The position numbers and the translations under genes are program-made. Source: Collinsella sp. (lineage in GTDB: Bacteria; Actinomycetota; Coriobacteriia; Coriobacteriales; Coriobacteriaceae). Taken from it: a DNA stretch of 64,000 nucleotides. The stretch lies in the NCBI GenBank assembly GCA_019414645.1, contig DXLP01000005.1, positions 16,819 through 80,818 of the forward strand, read 5' to 3'. This document shows, piece after piece, positions 32,407-41,145 of the stretch (the stretch's first letter is position 1; each line of letters begins with the position of its first letter). Below the pieces are notes generated by a model. That model was given only the letters and a program-made list of their open reading frames with translations, did not search any database and had not been told where the DNA came from.

Positions 32407-34833
32407 TTACGCGTGCCAGATCTCGTCGCGGTACTCGCGAATGGTGCGGTCGCTCGAGAACCAGCCCGAGGAGGCGGTGTTGAGCAGGGCCTTGCGGTTC
32501 CAGGTCTCCTGGTCGCCATAGCTGCCGGTGAGCTTCTCCCACGCATCCACGTAGCTGCGGAAATCGGCCATGACCAGGTCGGGGTCATTGTTGTTCATGA
32601 GCTCGTTGTAGATGCTCTCGAAGTTGCCCGAAAGACCCGCAAAGGTGTTGTCCTTGAGCTCGTCCATCACGCGGCCCAGGCGCTCGCGGTCGCCGTTGAG
32701 GGTATCCCATGCAAAGTAGCTGTTGGATGCCCAGAGCTGCTCGACCTCGGGAGCGGTCAGGCCAAAGATGGCCTCGTTCTCGCGTCCGGCCAGGTCGGCG
32801 ATCTCGATGTTGGCGCCGTCGAGGGTACCCAGCGTAATGGCGCCGTTCATCATGAGCTTCATGTTGGACGTGCCCGAGGCCTCCTTACCGGCCGTGGAAA
32901 TCTGCTCCGAGATCTCGGCGGCGGGGTAGATGAGCTGGGCGTTGCTCACACGGAAGTTGGGAATAAAACAGACCTTCATAACCTCGTTGACGCGGGGGTC
33001 GTTGTTGATGACCTCGGCCACCGAGTTAATGAGGCGGATGGTCTCCTTGGCGAAGGTGTAGCTCGAGGCAGCCTTGCCGCTAAAGATGAAGGTCGTCGGC
33101 GTCACGTGGAAGTTGGGATCGGCGATGCGACGGTTGTAGATGTCCATCACCTTCATGATGTTCATGAGCTGGCGCTTGTAGGCGTGGAAGCGCTTTACCT
33201 GAACATCGAAGACGGTGTTGGGGTCGATGACCAGACCGGTCTCGGCCTTAACGTAGGCGGCCAGGCGCTCCTTGTTGGCGCGCTTGGAGGCACCCACGGC
33301 CTTCAGAAACTCGGTGTCGTTCTGGAACTCCTTGAGCTTCTCCAGCTCAAAGGCGTCCTTGAGCCAGCCGTCGCCAATGGCCTCGGTCACGAGCTTGGCG
33401 TAGGTGGGGTTGGCCTCGGCAAAGAAGCGACGGTGCGAGATGCCGTTGGTCTTGTTGTTGAACTTCTCGGGCGTTAAGGCATAGAAGTCCTTGAGCACGA
33501 TGTTCTTGATGATGTCGGAGTGAATCTTTGCCACGCCGTTGACGCTATGGCTGCAGATCACGGACAGGTTGGCCATGCGAATCTCGCCGTCCCACAGAAT
33601 GGCGGTCTGGCGCAGGCGCTCCTGCCAACCCTCCTGCGTGGTGTCGAACGACTCATGCCAACGACGGCTGATCTCGTCGATGATCTGGTACACGCGGGGG
33701 AGGAGCTTGGAGAACGTGCCGATGGGCCACTTCTCCAGAGCCTCGGGCAGGATGGTGTGGTTGGTGTAGCTCACAACCTGCGTCACGATGTTCCAGGCGT
33801 CATCCCACTCGAGCTTCTTCTCGTCGATGAGGATACGCATGAGCTCGGGGCCGCACATGGCGGGGTGGGTATCGTTGGTATGGATGGCCACAAACTGCGG
33901 CAGCAGCTCCCAGTTCGCGCCGTGCTCCTTCTCAAAGGTGTCGAGCAGGCTGTAGATGCCGGCCGATACAAACAGGTACTCCTGCTTCAGGCGCAGCAGA
34001 CGGCCGTGCTCGCCGGCGTCGTTGGGGTAGAGGATGGCGCTGATGGCCTCGGCCTCGGCGCGCTCGGCATCGGCCAGGGCGTAGTCGCCGCGGTTGAAGG
34101 CCTCCAGATCGAAGTGCTCCTCGACCGGCTCGGCGGCCCAGACGCGCAGTTTGTTGACGGTCTCGCCGGCATAGCCCACGACGGGGATGTCATAAGGGAC
34201 GGCAAGAATATCCTGCGTGTCCACCGTGCGGTAGAACGTGCGGCCGTTCTCCTCAAAGCCCTCAACGTGACCGCCAAACTTAATGGTCACGGCCTTGTCC
34301 TGACGACGGACCTCCCAGGGATAGCCGTGGGTGAGCCACTCGTCGGTGGCCTCGACCTGGCTGCCGTTAACGATCTCCTGCTTAAACAGGCCGTAGCGGT
34401 AGCGCATGCCGTTGCCGTAGCCGGCAATGCCCTCGGCTGCCATGGAATCCAGGAAGCATGCGGCCAGACGGCCCAGGCCACCGTTGCCCAGCGCCGGATC
34501 GGGCTCCTGGTTCTCGATGACGGACAGGTCAAAGCCCATGTCGTCGAGCGCCTCGGCGACCATGTCGCGCACGCCAAAGTTAAGCAGGTAGTTGTCGAGC
34601 AGGCGGCCGATCAAAAACTCGATCGAGAAGTAGTACACGCGCTTTTTGCCCTCGGCGGTGGCGCGGGCGTCGCTCTTGGTGGCAACGGTGCGTGCCTTCT
34701 CGGCCACGAGCTTGGCCAGGGCGTTAAAGCGGTCGAGGTCGCTGGCGGCCTCGACGCTCTTGCCGCTGATGCTCATGACGGCATCGCGATAGAGCTCGAT
34801 AAACTCCTGCTTGTTGTCGAAGATCTTATTCAT
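32407..34833 (-). CDS. glgP: Glycogen/maltodextrin phosphorylase
   Basis: Releases glucose-1-phosphate from alpha-1,4-glucan ends using phosphate and PLP. It has 808 residues, typical of the GT35 family. Diagnostic segments are NGGLGRLAACFLDSMA, HTNDTHPAMCGPELMR, the KRFHAYKRQ block and the PLP-lysine motif EASGTSNMKLMMNGA, followed by LGTLDGANIEI. Placed between glgB and glgC, so synthesis and degradation enzymes are co-expressed. No basic tail, unlike its neighbours glgA and glgB. Confidence 0.95.
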   Translation of the reverse strand: MNKIFDNKQEFIELYRDAVMSISGKSVEAASDLDRFNALAKLVAEKARTVATKSDARATAEGKKRVYYFSIEFLIGRLLDNYLLNFGVRDMVAEALDDMGFDLSVIENQEPDPALGNGGLGRLAACFLDSMAAEGIAGYGNGMRYRYGLFKQEIVNGSQVEATDEWLTHGYPWEVRRQDKAVTIKFGGHVEGFEENGRTFYRTVDTQDILAVPYDIPVVGYAGETVNKLRVWAAEPVEEHFDLEAFNRGDYALADAERAEAEAISAILYPNDAGEHGRLLRLKQEYLFVSAGIYSLLDTFEKEHGANWELLPQFVAIHTNDTHPAMCGPELMRILIDEKKLEWDDAWNIVTQVVSYTNHTILPEALEKWPIGTFSKLLPRVYQIIDEISRRWHESFDTTQEGWQERLRQTAILWDGEIRMANLSVICSHSVNGVAKIHSDIIKNIVLKDFYALTPEKFNNKTNGISHRRFFAEANPTYAKLVTEAIGDGWLKDAFELEKLKEFQNDTEFLKAVGASKRANKERLAAYVKAETGLVIDPNTVFDVQVKRFHAYKRQLMNIMKVMDIYNRRIADPNFHVTPTTFIFSGKAASSYTFAKETIRLINSVAEVINNDPRVNEVMKVCFIPNFRVSNAQLIYPAAEISEQISTAGKEASGTSNMKLMMNGAITLGTLDGANIEIADLAGRENEAIFGLTAPEVEQLWASNSYFAWDTLNGDRERLGRVMDELKDNTFAGLSGNFESIYNELMNNNDPDLVMADFRSYVDAWEKLTGSYGDQETWNRKALLNTASSGWFSSDRTIREYRDEIWHA

Positions 34834-34927
34834 ACGTTCCTTTCCCCCGGGGATGTTTCTCCCGGAACGGTTATGACTTGTATCCTACGCCCTCACAGGG
34901 CGGGTAAATACAGTGGTAACACCTTTG

Positions 34928-37189
34928 TTACGCTTTCTTGGCAGAAGCCTTAACAGCGGCTGCCTTGGCCTTGGGAGCAGCCTTTTTGGTGGCTGCCTTT
35001 TTGGCCGTGGTGGATTTGGCCGAAGCCTTGGCAGCGGGCTTGGCAGCCTTCGCCTTGGCCGGAGCCTTCTTTGCAGCCGCGGCCTTGGGCTTCACCGAGG
35101 ACGTACGCTTACGCGTGGCCTTCTTGGGCTCCTCGACCACGGGCGGCTTGTAGCTGCTGGGACCGCGGCGCTTAAGCACCACGCCTGCCAGGCCGGGCAC
35201 CTTCATCTCAATGGAGTCCATCTGCCCGTTCCAGGGATAGGGCTCGCTCGAGCAAGTGTAGGGCTCCTCACCGGCGTATCCGCTGCCACCAAACTCGGGA
35301 CGGTCGGAATCGAAGATGACCTCCCAGTCGCCCTCGCGCGGCACGCCCACGCGGAAGCTCTCGTAGCTCGCCGGGTCAAAGTTGATCAGGATCACCAGGT
35401 CGTCATCGACGTCCTCGCCCTGACGCACAAAGCTCACGATGGACTGCTTGGAGTTGTCCGCGTCGATCCAGGTAAAGCCGTCGTCGGTGTAGCCGCGCTC
35501 GTACAGGGCGGGTTCGTCGGTGTACAGGTGGTTGAGCGCCTTGATAAACGCCTGGTGATGACGGTGGGTCTCGTACTCCTCGGTCAGGAACCACTGGATG
35601 GATTCGTAGTAGCGCCACTCAATAAACTGCCCGATCTCGTTGCCCATAAAGTTAAGCTTGGCACCGGGGTGCGTCATCTGGTAGAAGGCCAGCGTGCGCA
35701 GGCCGGCAAACTGGCGCCACCAGTCGCCCGGCATGCGGCCGATCAGCGAGCACTTGCCGTGCACGACCTCGTCGTGGCTCAGCGGGCAAATAAAGTTCTC
35801 GGTAAAGGCATACATGATGGAGAACGTAAGCAGTCCGTGGTTGCCGGGGCGCCACGGAAAATCGGTCTGCATGTAGTGCAGGGTGTCATTCATCCAGCCC
35901 ATGTCCCACTTGTAGTGGAAGCCCAGGCCGCCGTCCTGCGGCGGATAGGTCACGAGCGGCCACGCGGTGGACTCCTCGGCCATCATCATCACGTCGGGGT
36001 AGTGTGCCTCCACGGCGCAGTTGACCTGACGGATAAACGCGCTGGCGTCCAGGTCTTCCTCGGTGCCGTACTTGTTGAACTTCTTTTGGCCGGGGTCGTC
36101 GATACCAAAGTTGAGGTACAGCATGCTGGACACGCCGTCCATGCGAATGCCGTCAACGTGGAAGTTCTCGAGCCAGTACAGCACATTGGAAACCAGGAAG
36201 GAGCGGACCTCGCCGCGAGCGAAGTCAAACTTATGCGTGCCCCAGTTGGGGTGAATCTCGTGCTCAAACAGCATGTGACCGTTAAAGGTGGCAAGGCCGT
36301 GGGAGTCGGCGCAAAAACCGCCGGGCACCCAGTCCATAATCACGCCGATGCCCGCCTCGTGGCACGCATCGATAAAGTGCATGAGTTGCTGGGGGTTGCC
36401 GTAGCGCGACGTGGCGGCAAAGTAGCCGGTTGTCTGATAGCCCCAGGAGCCATCGAAGGGGTGCTCCATAAGCGGCATGACCTCGATATGCGTGTAGCCC
36501 ATGTCGCGCACGTAGTCCACGAGCTCCACCGACAGATCGTCGTAGGTGTAAAACTCGCCGCGCTGCGCGGGGAAGGGGTCCATGGGGCCGGGGTAGTTGC
36601 CGTACTCGTCCGGCTCGCCCTGTGGCGTGTCGCCGTGGCGCTTCCACGAGCCAATATGCACCTCGTAGATGTTGAGCGGCTGCGACATGTGGTTGTGGCT
36701 GGCGCGGCGCTTGAGCCACGCGGCGTCGTTCCACTTGTAGCCATCGAGGGTCCACAGCACGCTCGCGGTACCCGGAGGGCACTCGGCCTTAAAGGCATAC
36801 GGATCGGCCTTGTAGAGCTTTTCACCCTCGTTGGTCTCAATAAGATATTTATAGAGCTGACCCTGCTCGGCGCCAGGAATAAAGCCTTCCCAAATAGCGC
36901 TCGTATGCACGGGCACCAGCGGGTTGGCCTGCTCATCCCAGTCGTTAAATTCACCAATGACATGGACACTCTTTACGTCGGGCGCCCAAACGCAAAAGCG
37001 CCAGCCGCGCGTGCGCTGCTGCGTGTCGGGATGCGCGCCCATCTTTTCCCAGCTGCGCTCCCACATTCCAATGCCAAACAGGTAGACATCGTCCTTGGAG
37101 AGCTCCGGTGTGTGCGGAGCCGGTTTGCGGGTTGCGGGCTTTTTAGCCGTTGGCTTTAGCTTTGTATCGCTCACGTTTGATCCCATCAT
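34928..37189 (-). CDS. glgB: Glycogen branching enzyme with basic N- and C-terminal extensions
   Basis: GH13 1,4-alpha-glucan branching enzyme. The 753 residues contain the N-terminal CBM48 domain, the barrel with nucleophile Asp in GIRMDGVSSMLY, Glu in MMAEESTAWP and Asp in LSHDEVVHGK, and a C-terminal beta domain ending near RRGPSSY. A 73-residue tail (DNA 34928-35149) with 22 lysines follows, of PAKAKAAKPAAKASAK type. The N-terminus also has a short basic stretch (KLKPTAKKPATRKPAP). The start is uncertain: ATG 37189 or 37186, or GTG 37174; none has a strong ribosome site. First gene of the glg operon. Confidence 0.92.
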   Translation of the reverse strand: MMGSNVSDTKLKPTAKKPATRKPAPHTPELSKDDVYLFGIGMWERSWEKMGAHPDTQQRTRGWRFCVWAPDVKSVHVIGEFNDWDEQANPLVPVHTSAIWEGFIPGAEQGQLYKYLIETNEGEKLYKADPYAFKAECPPGTASVLWTLDGYKWNDAAWLKRRASHNHMSQPLNIYEVHIGSWKRHGDTPQGEPDEYGNYPGPMDPFPAQRGEFYTYDDLSVELVDYVRDMGYTHIEVMPLMEHPFDGSWGYQTTGYFAATSRYGNPQQLMHFIDACHEAGIGVIMDWVPGGFCADSHGLATFNGHMLFEHEIHPNWGTHKFDFARGEVRSFLVSNVLYWLENFHVDGIRMDGVSSMLYLNFGIDDPGQKKFNKYGTEEDLDASAFIRQVNCAVEAHYPDVMMMAEESTAWPLVTYPPQDGGLGFHYKWDMGWMNDTLHYMQTDFPWRPGNHGLLTFSIMYAFTENFICPLSHDEVVHGKCSLIGRMPGDWWRQFAGLRTLAFYQMTHPGAKLNFMGNEIGQFIEWRYYESIQWFLTEEYETHRHHQAFIKALNHLYTDEPALYERGYTDDGFTWIDADNSKQSIVSFVRQGEDVDDDLVILINFDPASYESFRVGVPREGDWEVIFDSDRPEFGGSGYAGEEPYTCSSEPYPWNGQMDSIEMKVPGLAGVVLKRRGPSSYKPPVVEEPKKATRKRTSSVKPKAAAAKKAPAKAKAAKPAAKASAKSTTAKKAATKKAAPKAKAAAVKASAKKA

Positions 37190-37385
37190 GACGCGGCAGC
37201 GTGTTGCCTTGGTGACTAGATGCGAAAGGTCCAAGGCTGCACGAATCGAAGGGACGGCGAAGTTTCTGTGATTCGTTCCACCTCGCGTGCTCGGTGGAAC
37301 TTTCGGCAGAAACTACGATAACACCTGTGCGTTAGTTTTATGGACGAAAGCGGATTTGCGGGGGCGTTTAATCGGTAAGCGACAT

Positions 37386-37500
37386 GTTTATACCACTGGC
37401 AGATTTGACGTGGTAAAACTCTTGACAGTTTTACCAATTTGGGTTTCAAAATTGTTTGGCTGACGTTTGGTAAAACGTTTTTAGCAGGATGTTTACCATT
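37386..37500. promoter_or_regulatory. Divergent glgB / HAD control region with palindromic operators
   Basis: TGGTAAAACT-CTTGAC-AGTTTTACCA at 37411-37436 is a perfect 10-bp inverted repeat that contains a -35-like TTGACA reading towards the HAD gene. A second palindrome, ACGTTT-GGTA-AAACGT, is at 37463-37478, and a further TGGTAAA half-site pair ends at 37498. On the minus strand a TATAAA -10-like box (37386-37391) faces glgB. The sequences resemble LacI-family sugar-regulator operators. No regulator gene is adjacent. The rest of the 331-base gap shows no gene. Confidence 0.65.
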
Positions 37501-37520
37501 TGATATCGAAAGGTTCGTTT

Positions 37521-38210
37521 ATGTCCCATACCGCCGCTCCCAAGGTTGCTTTTGTTTTCGATTGCGACGGCACGCTGGTAAATAGCACGCCCGTTTGGGC
37601 CTATGCCCAGCCCGAGTTTTTGCACCGCCACGGTGTCGACGTGACGGTCGACGATTTTGCCCAGTTTGAGCATTTGTCGCTCGAGGACGAGTGCCAGGCC
37701 TACCACGACACGTGGGGCATTGGCGCGAATGGCGAGGAGCTGTATCGCGAGCTTAGCGACATCCTGATCGATGGCTACTCCAAGGTGCCGCCGCGCGAGG
37801 GGCTCCTGGCATTTTTGGAACAGGCGAAGACGGCAGGCATTGACATGTGCGTAGCTACATCCACGCCGGCCAAGCTGGTGCAGTCTGCGCTCGCTGGTGC
37901 CGGGCTCGACGCTTACATGGAGTTTGTTACCACGACGGGCGAGGCAGGTCGTTCCAAGCAGTTCCCCGACGTATACGAGCTGGCGCTCCGTCGCCTGGAA
38001 GAGCGCCACGGGTGCAAGTTTGAGCGCGCATGGGTGTTTGAGGACGCGGTCTTTGGCCTTAAGAGCTCTGGCACCGCAGGCTTTAAGCGCGTGGGCATCT
38101 ATGACCCGCATGGCCGTATGAAGCGCGACGACGTGCGCGCCAACTGCGATATCTTTATCGATAGCTATGAGGAGCTTGACCTGGCTCGCGTGCTTTCGTT
38201 CGAGGGATAG
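37521..38210 (+). CDS. HAD-superfamily phosphatase / beta-phosphoglucomutase-like
   Basis: Cytoplasmic haloacid-dehalogenase hydrolase of 229 residues, subfamily with a helical cap. Motif I is FDCDGTLVNS, motif II Thr/Ser is in ATSTPAKLV, motif III Lys is in the KQFPDVYELALRR region and motif IV is FEDAVFGLKSSGTAGF. Substrate unknown; a sugar phosphate is plausible given its position divergent from the glycogen operon and behind the shared operator region. The ATG at 37521 follows GAAAGG at 7-8 nt; the upstream TTG at 37500 is ignored. Confidence 0.85.
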   Translation: MSHTAAPKVAFVFDCDGTLVNSTPVWAYAQPEFLHRHGVDVTVDDFAQFEHLSLEDECQAYHDTWGIGANGEELYRELSDILIDGYSKVPPREGLLAFLEQAKTAGIDMCVATSTPAKLVQSALAGAGLDAYMEFVTTTGEAGRSKQFPDVYELALRRLEERHGCKFERAWVFEDAVFGLKSSGTAGFKRVGIYDPHGRMKRDDVRANCDIFIDSYEELDLARVLSFEG

Positions 38211-38219
38211 GCGAGGGCT

Positions 38220-38861
38220 GTGGCTTGCAAGGTATTAGTGGTCTGCGGCTCGCCCGTGGTGGCGAGCGCGGATCTGTTGCGTTGGCTAACGGGGGAGTGC
38301 GATCACGTTGTCGCCGTGGACCGCGGACTCGACGCGCTGCTGGGCGCCGGCTTGAGCTGCGACGTATATGTGGGGGATGCCGACACGGTGAGCGATGCAG
38401 GTCGCGCGTTGGTCGATGCCGCCGAAGCCTTTGAGGTAGAACGCCACGACCCCTACAAGGACTATACCGATCTGGCGCTGGCGCTCGATTCCGTCCGCCG
38501 TCGTTGGCCGGATGCCGAAGTGGTTGCGACCTGCGCCACCGGCGGCCGCCCGGATATGGCGCTTTCCGTACTGGGTCTGCTCGCGGGCTACGAGGATCCC
38601 CCTGTCTGGATTGCCGAAGACAAGGTGGTCGCCCGCATCCTTCGCGCAAGCGAATCGTGGACCATCGAAGGCCACGAGGGGAGCACCTTCTCCATCATCG
38701 CCATTGCCCCCAACACCGAGGTAAGCGAACACGGCCTAGAATGGGAGCTAGATCACAGTCCCTTGGGCCTGTTGGCCGATACGGGCATTAGCAACGTCGT
38801 CAGGTCAACAGCCACGATCCAAGTCCACACCGGCACCGCCATCGCTTACCTATATCGTTAG
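38220..38861 (+). CDS. Thiamine pyrophosphokinase
   Basis: Predicted to convert thiamine plus ATP to thiamine pyrophosphate. The 213 residues follow the family layout: AVDRGLDALLGAGLSCDVYVGDADTV (the usual GDFDS appears as GDADT), KDYTDLALAL and TGGRPDMALSVLG, then a C-terminal beta domain. Begins with GTG 38220, 9 nt after the HAD stop, so cotranscription is likely. The C-terminal half is less typical, so substrate assignment is good but not certain. Confidence 0.83.
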   Translation: MACKVLVVCGSPVVASADLLRWLTGECDHVVAVDRGLDALLGAGLSCDVYVGDADTVSDAGRALVDAAEAFEVERHDPYKDYTDLALALDSVRRRWPDAEVVATCATGGRPDMALSVLGLLAGYEDPPVWIAEDKVVARILRASESWTIEGHEGSTFSIIAIAPNTEVSEHGLEWELDHSPLGLLADTGISNVVRSTATIQVHTGTAIAYLYR

Positions 38862-38930
38862 GCATTTAGAATCTGACCAAAAAAGTCCTTGCACGTCACG
38901 CCAACTTCCCCTATAGTATCTCTTCGTCAC

Positions 38931-39006
38931 GGGGGCGTAGCTCAGCTGGGAGAGCGCTTGACTGGCAGTCAAGAGGTCAGGGGTTCGATCCCCCTCGTCT
39001 CCACCA
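38931..39006 (+). tRNA. tRNA-Ala (GGC)
   Basis: A complete cloverleaf. The acceptor GGGGGCG pairs with CGTCTCC and includes the G3-U70 pair that identifies alanine tRNAs. The anticodon loop is CTGGCAG (anticodon GGC), the T arm is GGGGTTCGATCCCC and CCA is encoded. A promoter TTGCAC-17 nt-TATAGT lies at 38889-38917, and a strong terminator follows. Confidence 0.95.
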
Positions 39007-39017
39007 TCGTGAATGCA

Positions 39018-39048
39018 AAGGCCTTCGGAATTCCGAAGGCCTTTTTTC
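39018..39048 (+). terminator. Terminator after tRNA-Ala
   Basis: AAGGCCTTCGG/CCGAAGGCCTT stem followed by TTTTT, 12 nt past the tRNA. Confidence 0.9.
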
Positions 39049-39783
39049 ATGCCAATACACATCGCGCCATAAACCCAATCCACACCAACAAAAAGTTGCA
39101 CAATTTATTTCCCATCTCTGTACATAGTTTGTTAGCCAAACGCGATTATCAGTGTAGATCGCCGTTCCATTTGGGCTTCAGGAACGCCTCTAATCTCCGT
39201 TGGCGTCCCAATAACCTGCATTAACGTGAACAACATCCCAAAACAGCCCCCTTAAGCACGTCAAATGAACGATATGTTGTCCAATGCAGTCCAAATCAGT
39301 TTCGCTAACAGCTTGTGCTAGGATACCTAACGTTACATGAGTTCAACTGCGCTTCACGGCTCCAGCAAGCCATGAAGCGCAGGGTCGATCAGCATCCGGC
39401 CGTAACGGCGGTGCCAGAAACACCACGAGCTCCAATAAAGAAGTCATGCGACGTTGTTTATTTGTACTGAGTTAATTCACAGGTGCAAATAATTGATAGT
39501 TTCATGCCTAAACGAAGCAGTCCTACAGTTGTTTGCGTGCGGTCCAGTTTTGTTCCCGCTTGACTGGCTCGCACGCAGCCAGCTGGGGACGCGGTCATTT
39601 TGCGAAACACGTCCGTGTCTCTAGCAACTGCATTTGTACATACCGTTCACGGTGGGGCAGAGCCACGTGCTTGTCTGACTGGGCTCAGGGTTTGAATATG
39701 GAGCGCCTTCGCGCACAAGCGCCCTGGCGAAGCCATACCCAAACCCCTTGAGCCACACGTAAGACAGCAAGGGGGTGGTGCTC
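39049..39783 (+). promoter_or_regulatory. Long leader of the polysaccharide locus with a hairpin
   Basis: About 730 bases without a supported gene precede the LoaP-like gene. The clearest structure is the hairpin CTGCGCTTCA (39347-39356) with TGAAGCGCAG (39373-39382), extended by an inner GGC/GCC. LoaP-type NusG proteins need a leader RNA hairpin to load, so this stem is a candidate target; that is inference. The upstream part is AT-richer than its surroundings. No clear promoter could be fixed. Confidence 0.45.
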
Positions 39784-40329
39784 GTGTGGTATGTGATCCA
39801 GGTCATTAACGGTCGCGAAGACGTAATGCGCGAGCGCATCGAGCGCATGGTGCCGGCGAGTGCCATGCAAGAGCTCTTTTATCCCCAATTTCAAACCGAG
39901 ATCAAGGTACACGGCGAATGGGTCAATACGACCAAGCCGCTCTTTCCCGGTTATCTTATCTGCGACACGGCAGATCCCCGTACCGTGCAACAGTATCTGC
40001 TTCGCATGGACGACTTTGCCCGGGTGCTTTCCCAGGACGGTCAGTTTGTGCCGCTGGCAAAAGAAGAGGTCCAGCTTATTGGCGGCTTTACGCACAGGGG
40101 AAACCGCGTAGTGCCCATGAGCGAGGCCCTAAAAGACGGTGACCAGGTCATAGTGACGGCAGGTCCACTGTTGGGCCACGAAGGCCTTATCAAAACCATT
40201 AACAGACGCAAGAGCACTGCTTATTTGGAGCTCGACCTGTGCGGTCGACGCGTAACTACGCGCGTTGGCCTTGCCGTGCTTTCGGCCGAGCAGCGCGTCA
40301 TGCGCAACCTTAAAAAGGCGATCGCCTAG
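39784..40329 (+). CDS. NusG paralogue (LoaP/RfaH-like antiterminator)
   Basis: Specialised transcription elongation factor. The 181 residues start WYVIQVINGREDVMRERI, the NGN domain; PLFPGYLICD is the classic NGN core. A C-terminal KOW domain (GDQVIVTAGPLLGHEGLIKTI) follows. It stands first in the polysaccharide locus, as LoaP, RfaH and UpxY do, so it probably keeps RNA polymerase processive across the following 12 kb. The GTG at 39784 is chosen because AAGGGGG (39769-39775) lies 8 nt upstream; GTG at 39775 or 39778 would sit on that site. Confidence 0.9.
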   Translation: MWYVIQVINGREDVMRERIERMVPASAMQELFYPQFQTEIKVHGEWVNTTKPLFPGYLICDTADPRTVQQYLLRMDDFARVLSQDGQFVPLAKEEVQLIGGFTHRGNRVVPMSEALKDGDQVIVTAGPLLGHEGLIKTINRRKSTAYLELDLCGRRVTTRVGLAVLSAEQRVMRNLKKAIA

Positions 40330-40395
40330 TTGCAGGCGATCGCTACACAGAACAGGGAGGATCCCCGACCCGGGGACGAAGTCTTGGAAGAAAAC

Positions 40396-41145
40396 GTGTC
40401 GGATAAAACTCAATTTGCAACGGATGCGCCCGTGGGGGCGGCGCTCATTGCTCAGGCCATGGACCGACGTGAGGGTGCCAGCCGCTACAAGGCCATGCAA
40501 TCCATCATGGACTGGGATCGCTCGCGCTTGGTCTACCGCGCTGTTAAGCGCGCCTTTGACGTCGTGTTCAGCGGCTGCGTGCTGGCCGTCATCGCCGTTC
40601 CCAGCCTTGCGCTTGCCGCGGCCATCCGCCTTGAGAGCGAGGGCAACCCCTTCTACAGCCAGATCCGCGTGGGACAGACCCGCCCCGACGGCAGCCTGAC
40701 AACATTCCGCATGTGGAAGTTCCGTTCCATGTACAAGGACGCCGACGAGCGCCTCGTCGAGCTAATGGATCAAAACGAGATCGACGGCGCCATGTTCAAG
40801 ATGAAGGAGGACCCGCGCATCACCAAGATCGGGAAATTCATCCGCAAACATTCCATCGACGAGTTCCCGCAGTTCCTGAATGTGTTCCTGGGCCAGATGT
40901 CCGTCGTGGGGCCCAGGCCGCCGCTTCCGAATGAGGTCGCGGAGTACACCGAGTACGACCTGCAGCGCCTGGCCGTGAAGCCCGGCATTACCGGATGGTG
41001 GCAGGTTACTGATCGAAACTCAACTGGTTTCGACGGTATGGTTCAGCGAGATCTTGAGTACATTGCGAGGCGTGGCATTCTCACCGACTTAAGGATTATC
41101 GCCCTCACCGTTATTGAAATAATCACGGGAAAGGGTGCGTTTTAG
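40396..41145 (+). CDS. Undecaprenyl-phosphate glycosyl-1-phosphate transferase (initiating)
   Basis: Starts repeat-unit assembly by moving a sugar-1-phosphate from a UDP-sugar onto undecaprenyl phosphate. About 249 residues from GTG 40396 (GGAAG 5 nt upstream); the frame is open back to 40330, so the start is tentative. One re-entrant or transmembrane helix (AFDVVFSGCVLAVIAVPSLA) precedes the catalytic domain with FRMWKFRSMYKDAD, DEFPQFLNVFLGQMSVVGPR and KPGITGWWQVTDRN. It is the short WcaJ/PglC-like form lacking the four extra N-terminal helices. The donor is likely linked to the UDP-HexNAc genes downstream. Confidence 0.92.
   Translation: MSDKTQFATDAPVGAALIAQAMDRREGASRYKAMQSIMDWDRSRLVYRAVKRAFDVVFSGCVLAVIAVPSLALAAAIRLESEGNPFYSQIRVGQTRPDGSLTTFRMWKFRSMYKDADERLVELMDQNEIDGAMFKMKEDPRITKIGKFIRKHSIDEFPQFLNVFLGQMSVVGPRPPLPNEVAEYTEYDLQRLAVKPGITGWWQVTDRNSTGFDGMVQRDLEYIARRGILTDLRIIALTVIEIITGKGAF

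Noticed and set aside
37500..37520. TTG start for the HAD phosphatase
   Set aside because: The ATG at 37521 has a correctly spaced GAAAGG; the TTG has none and falls in the operator region.
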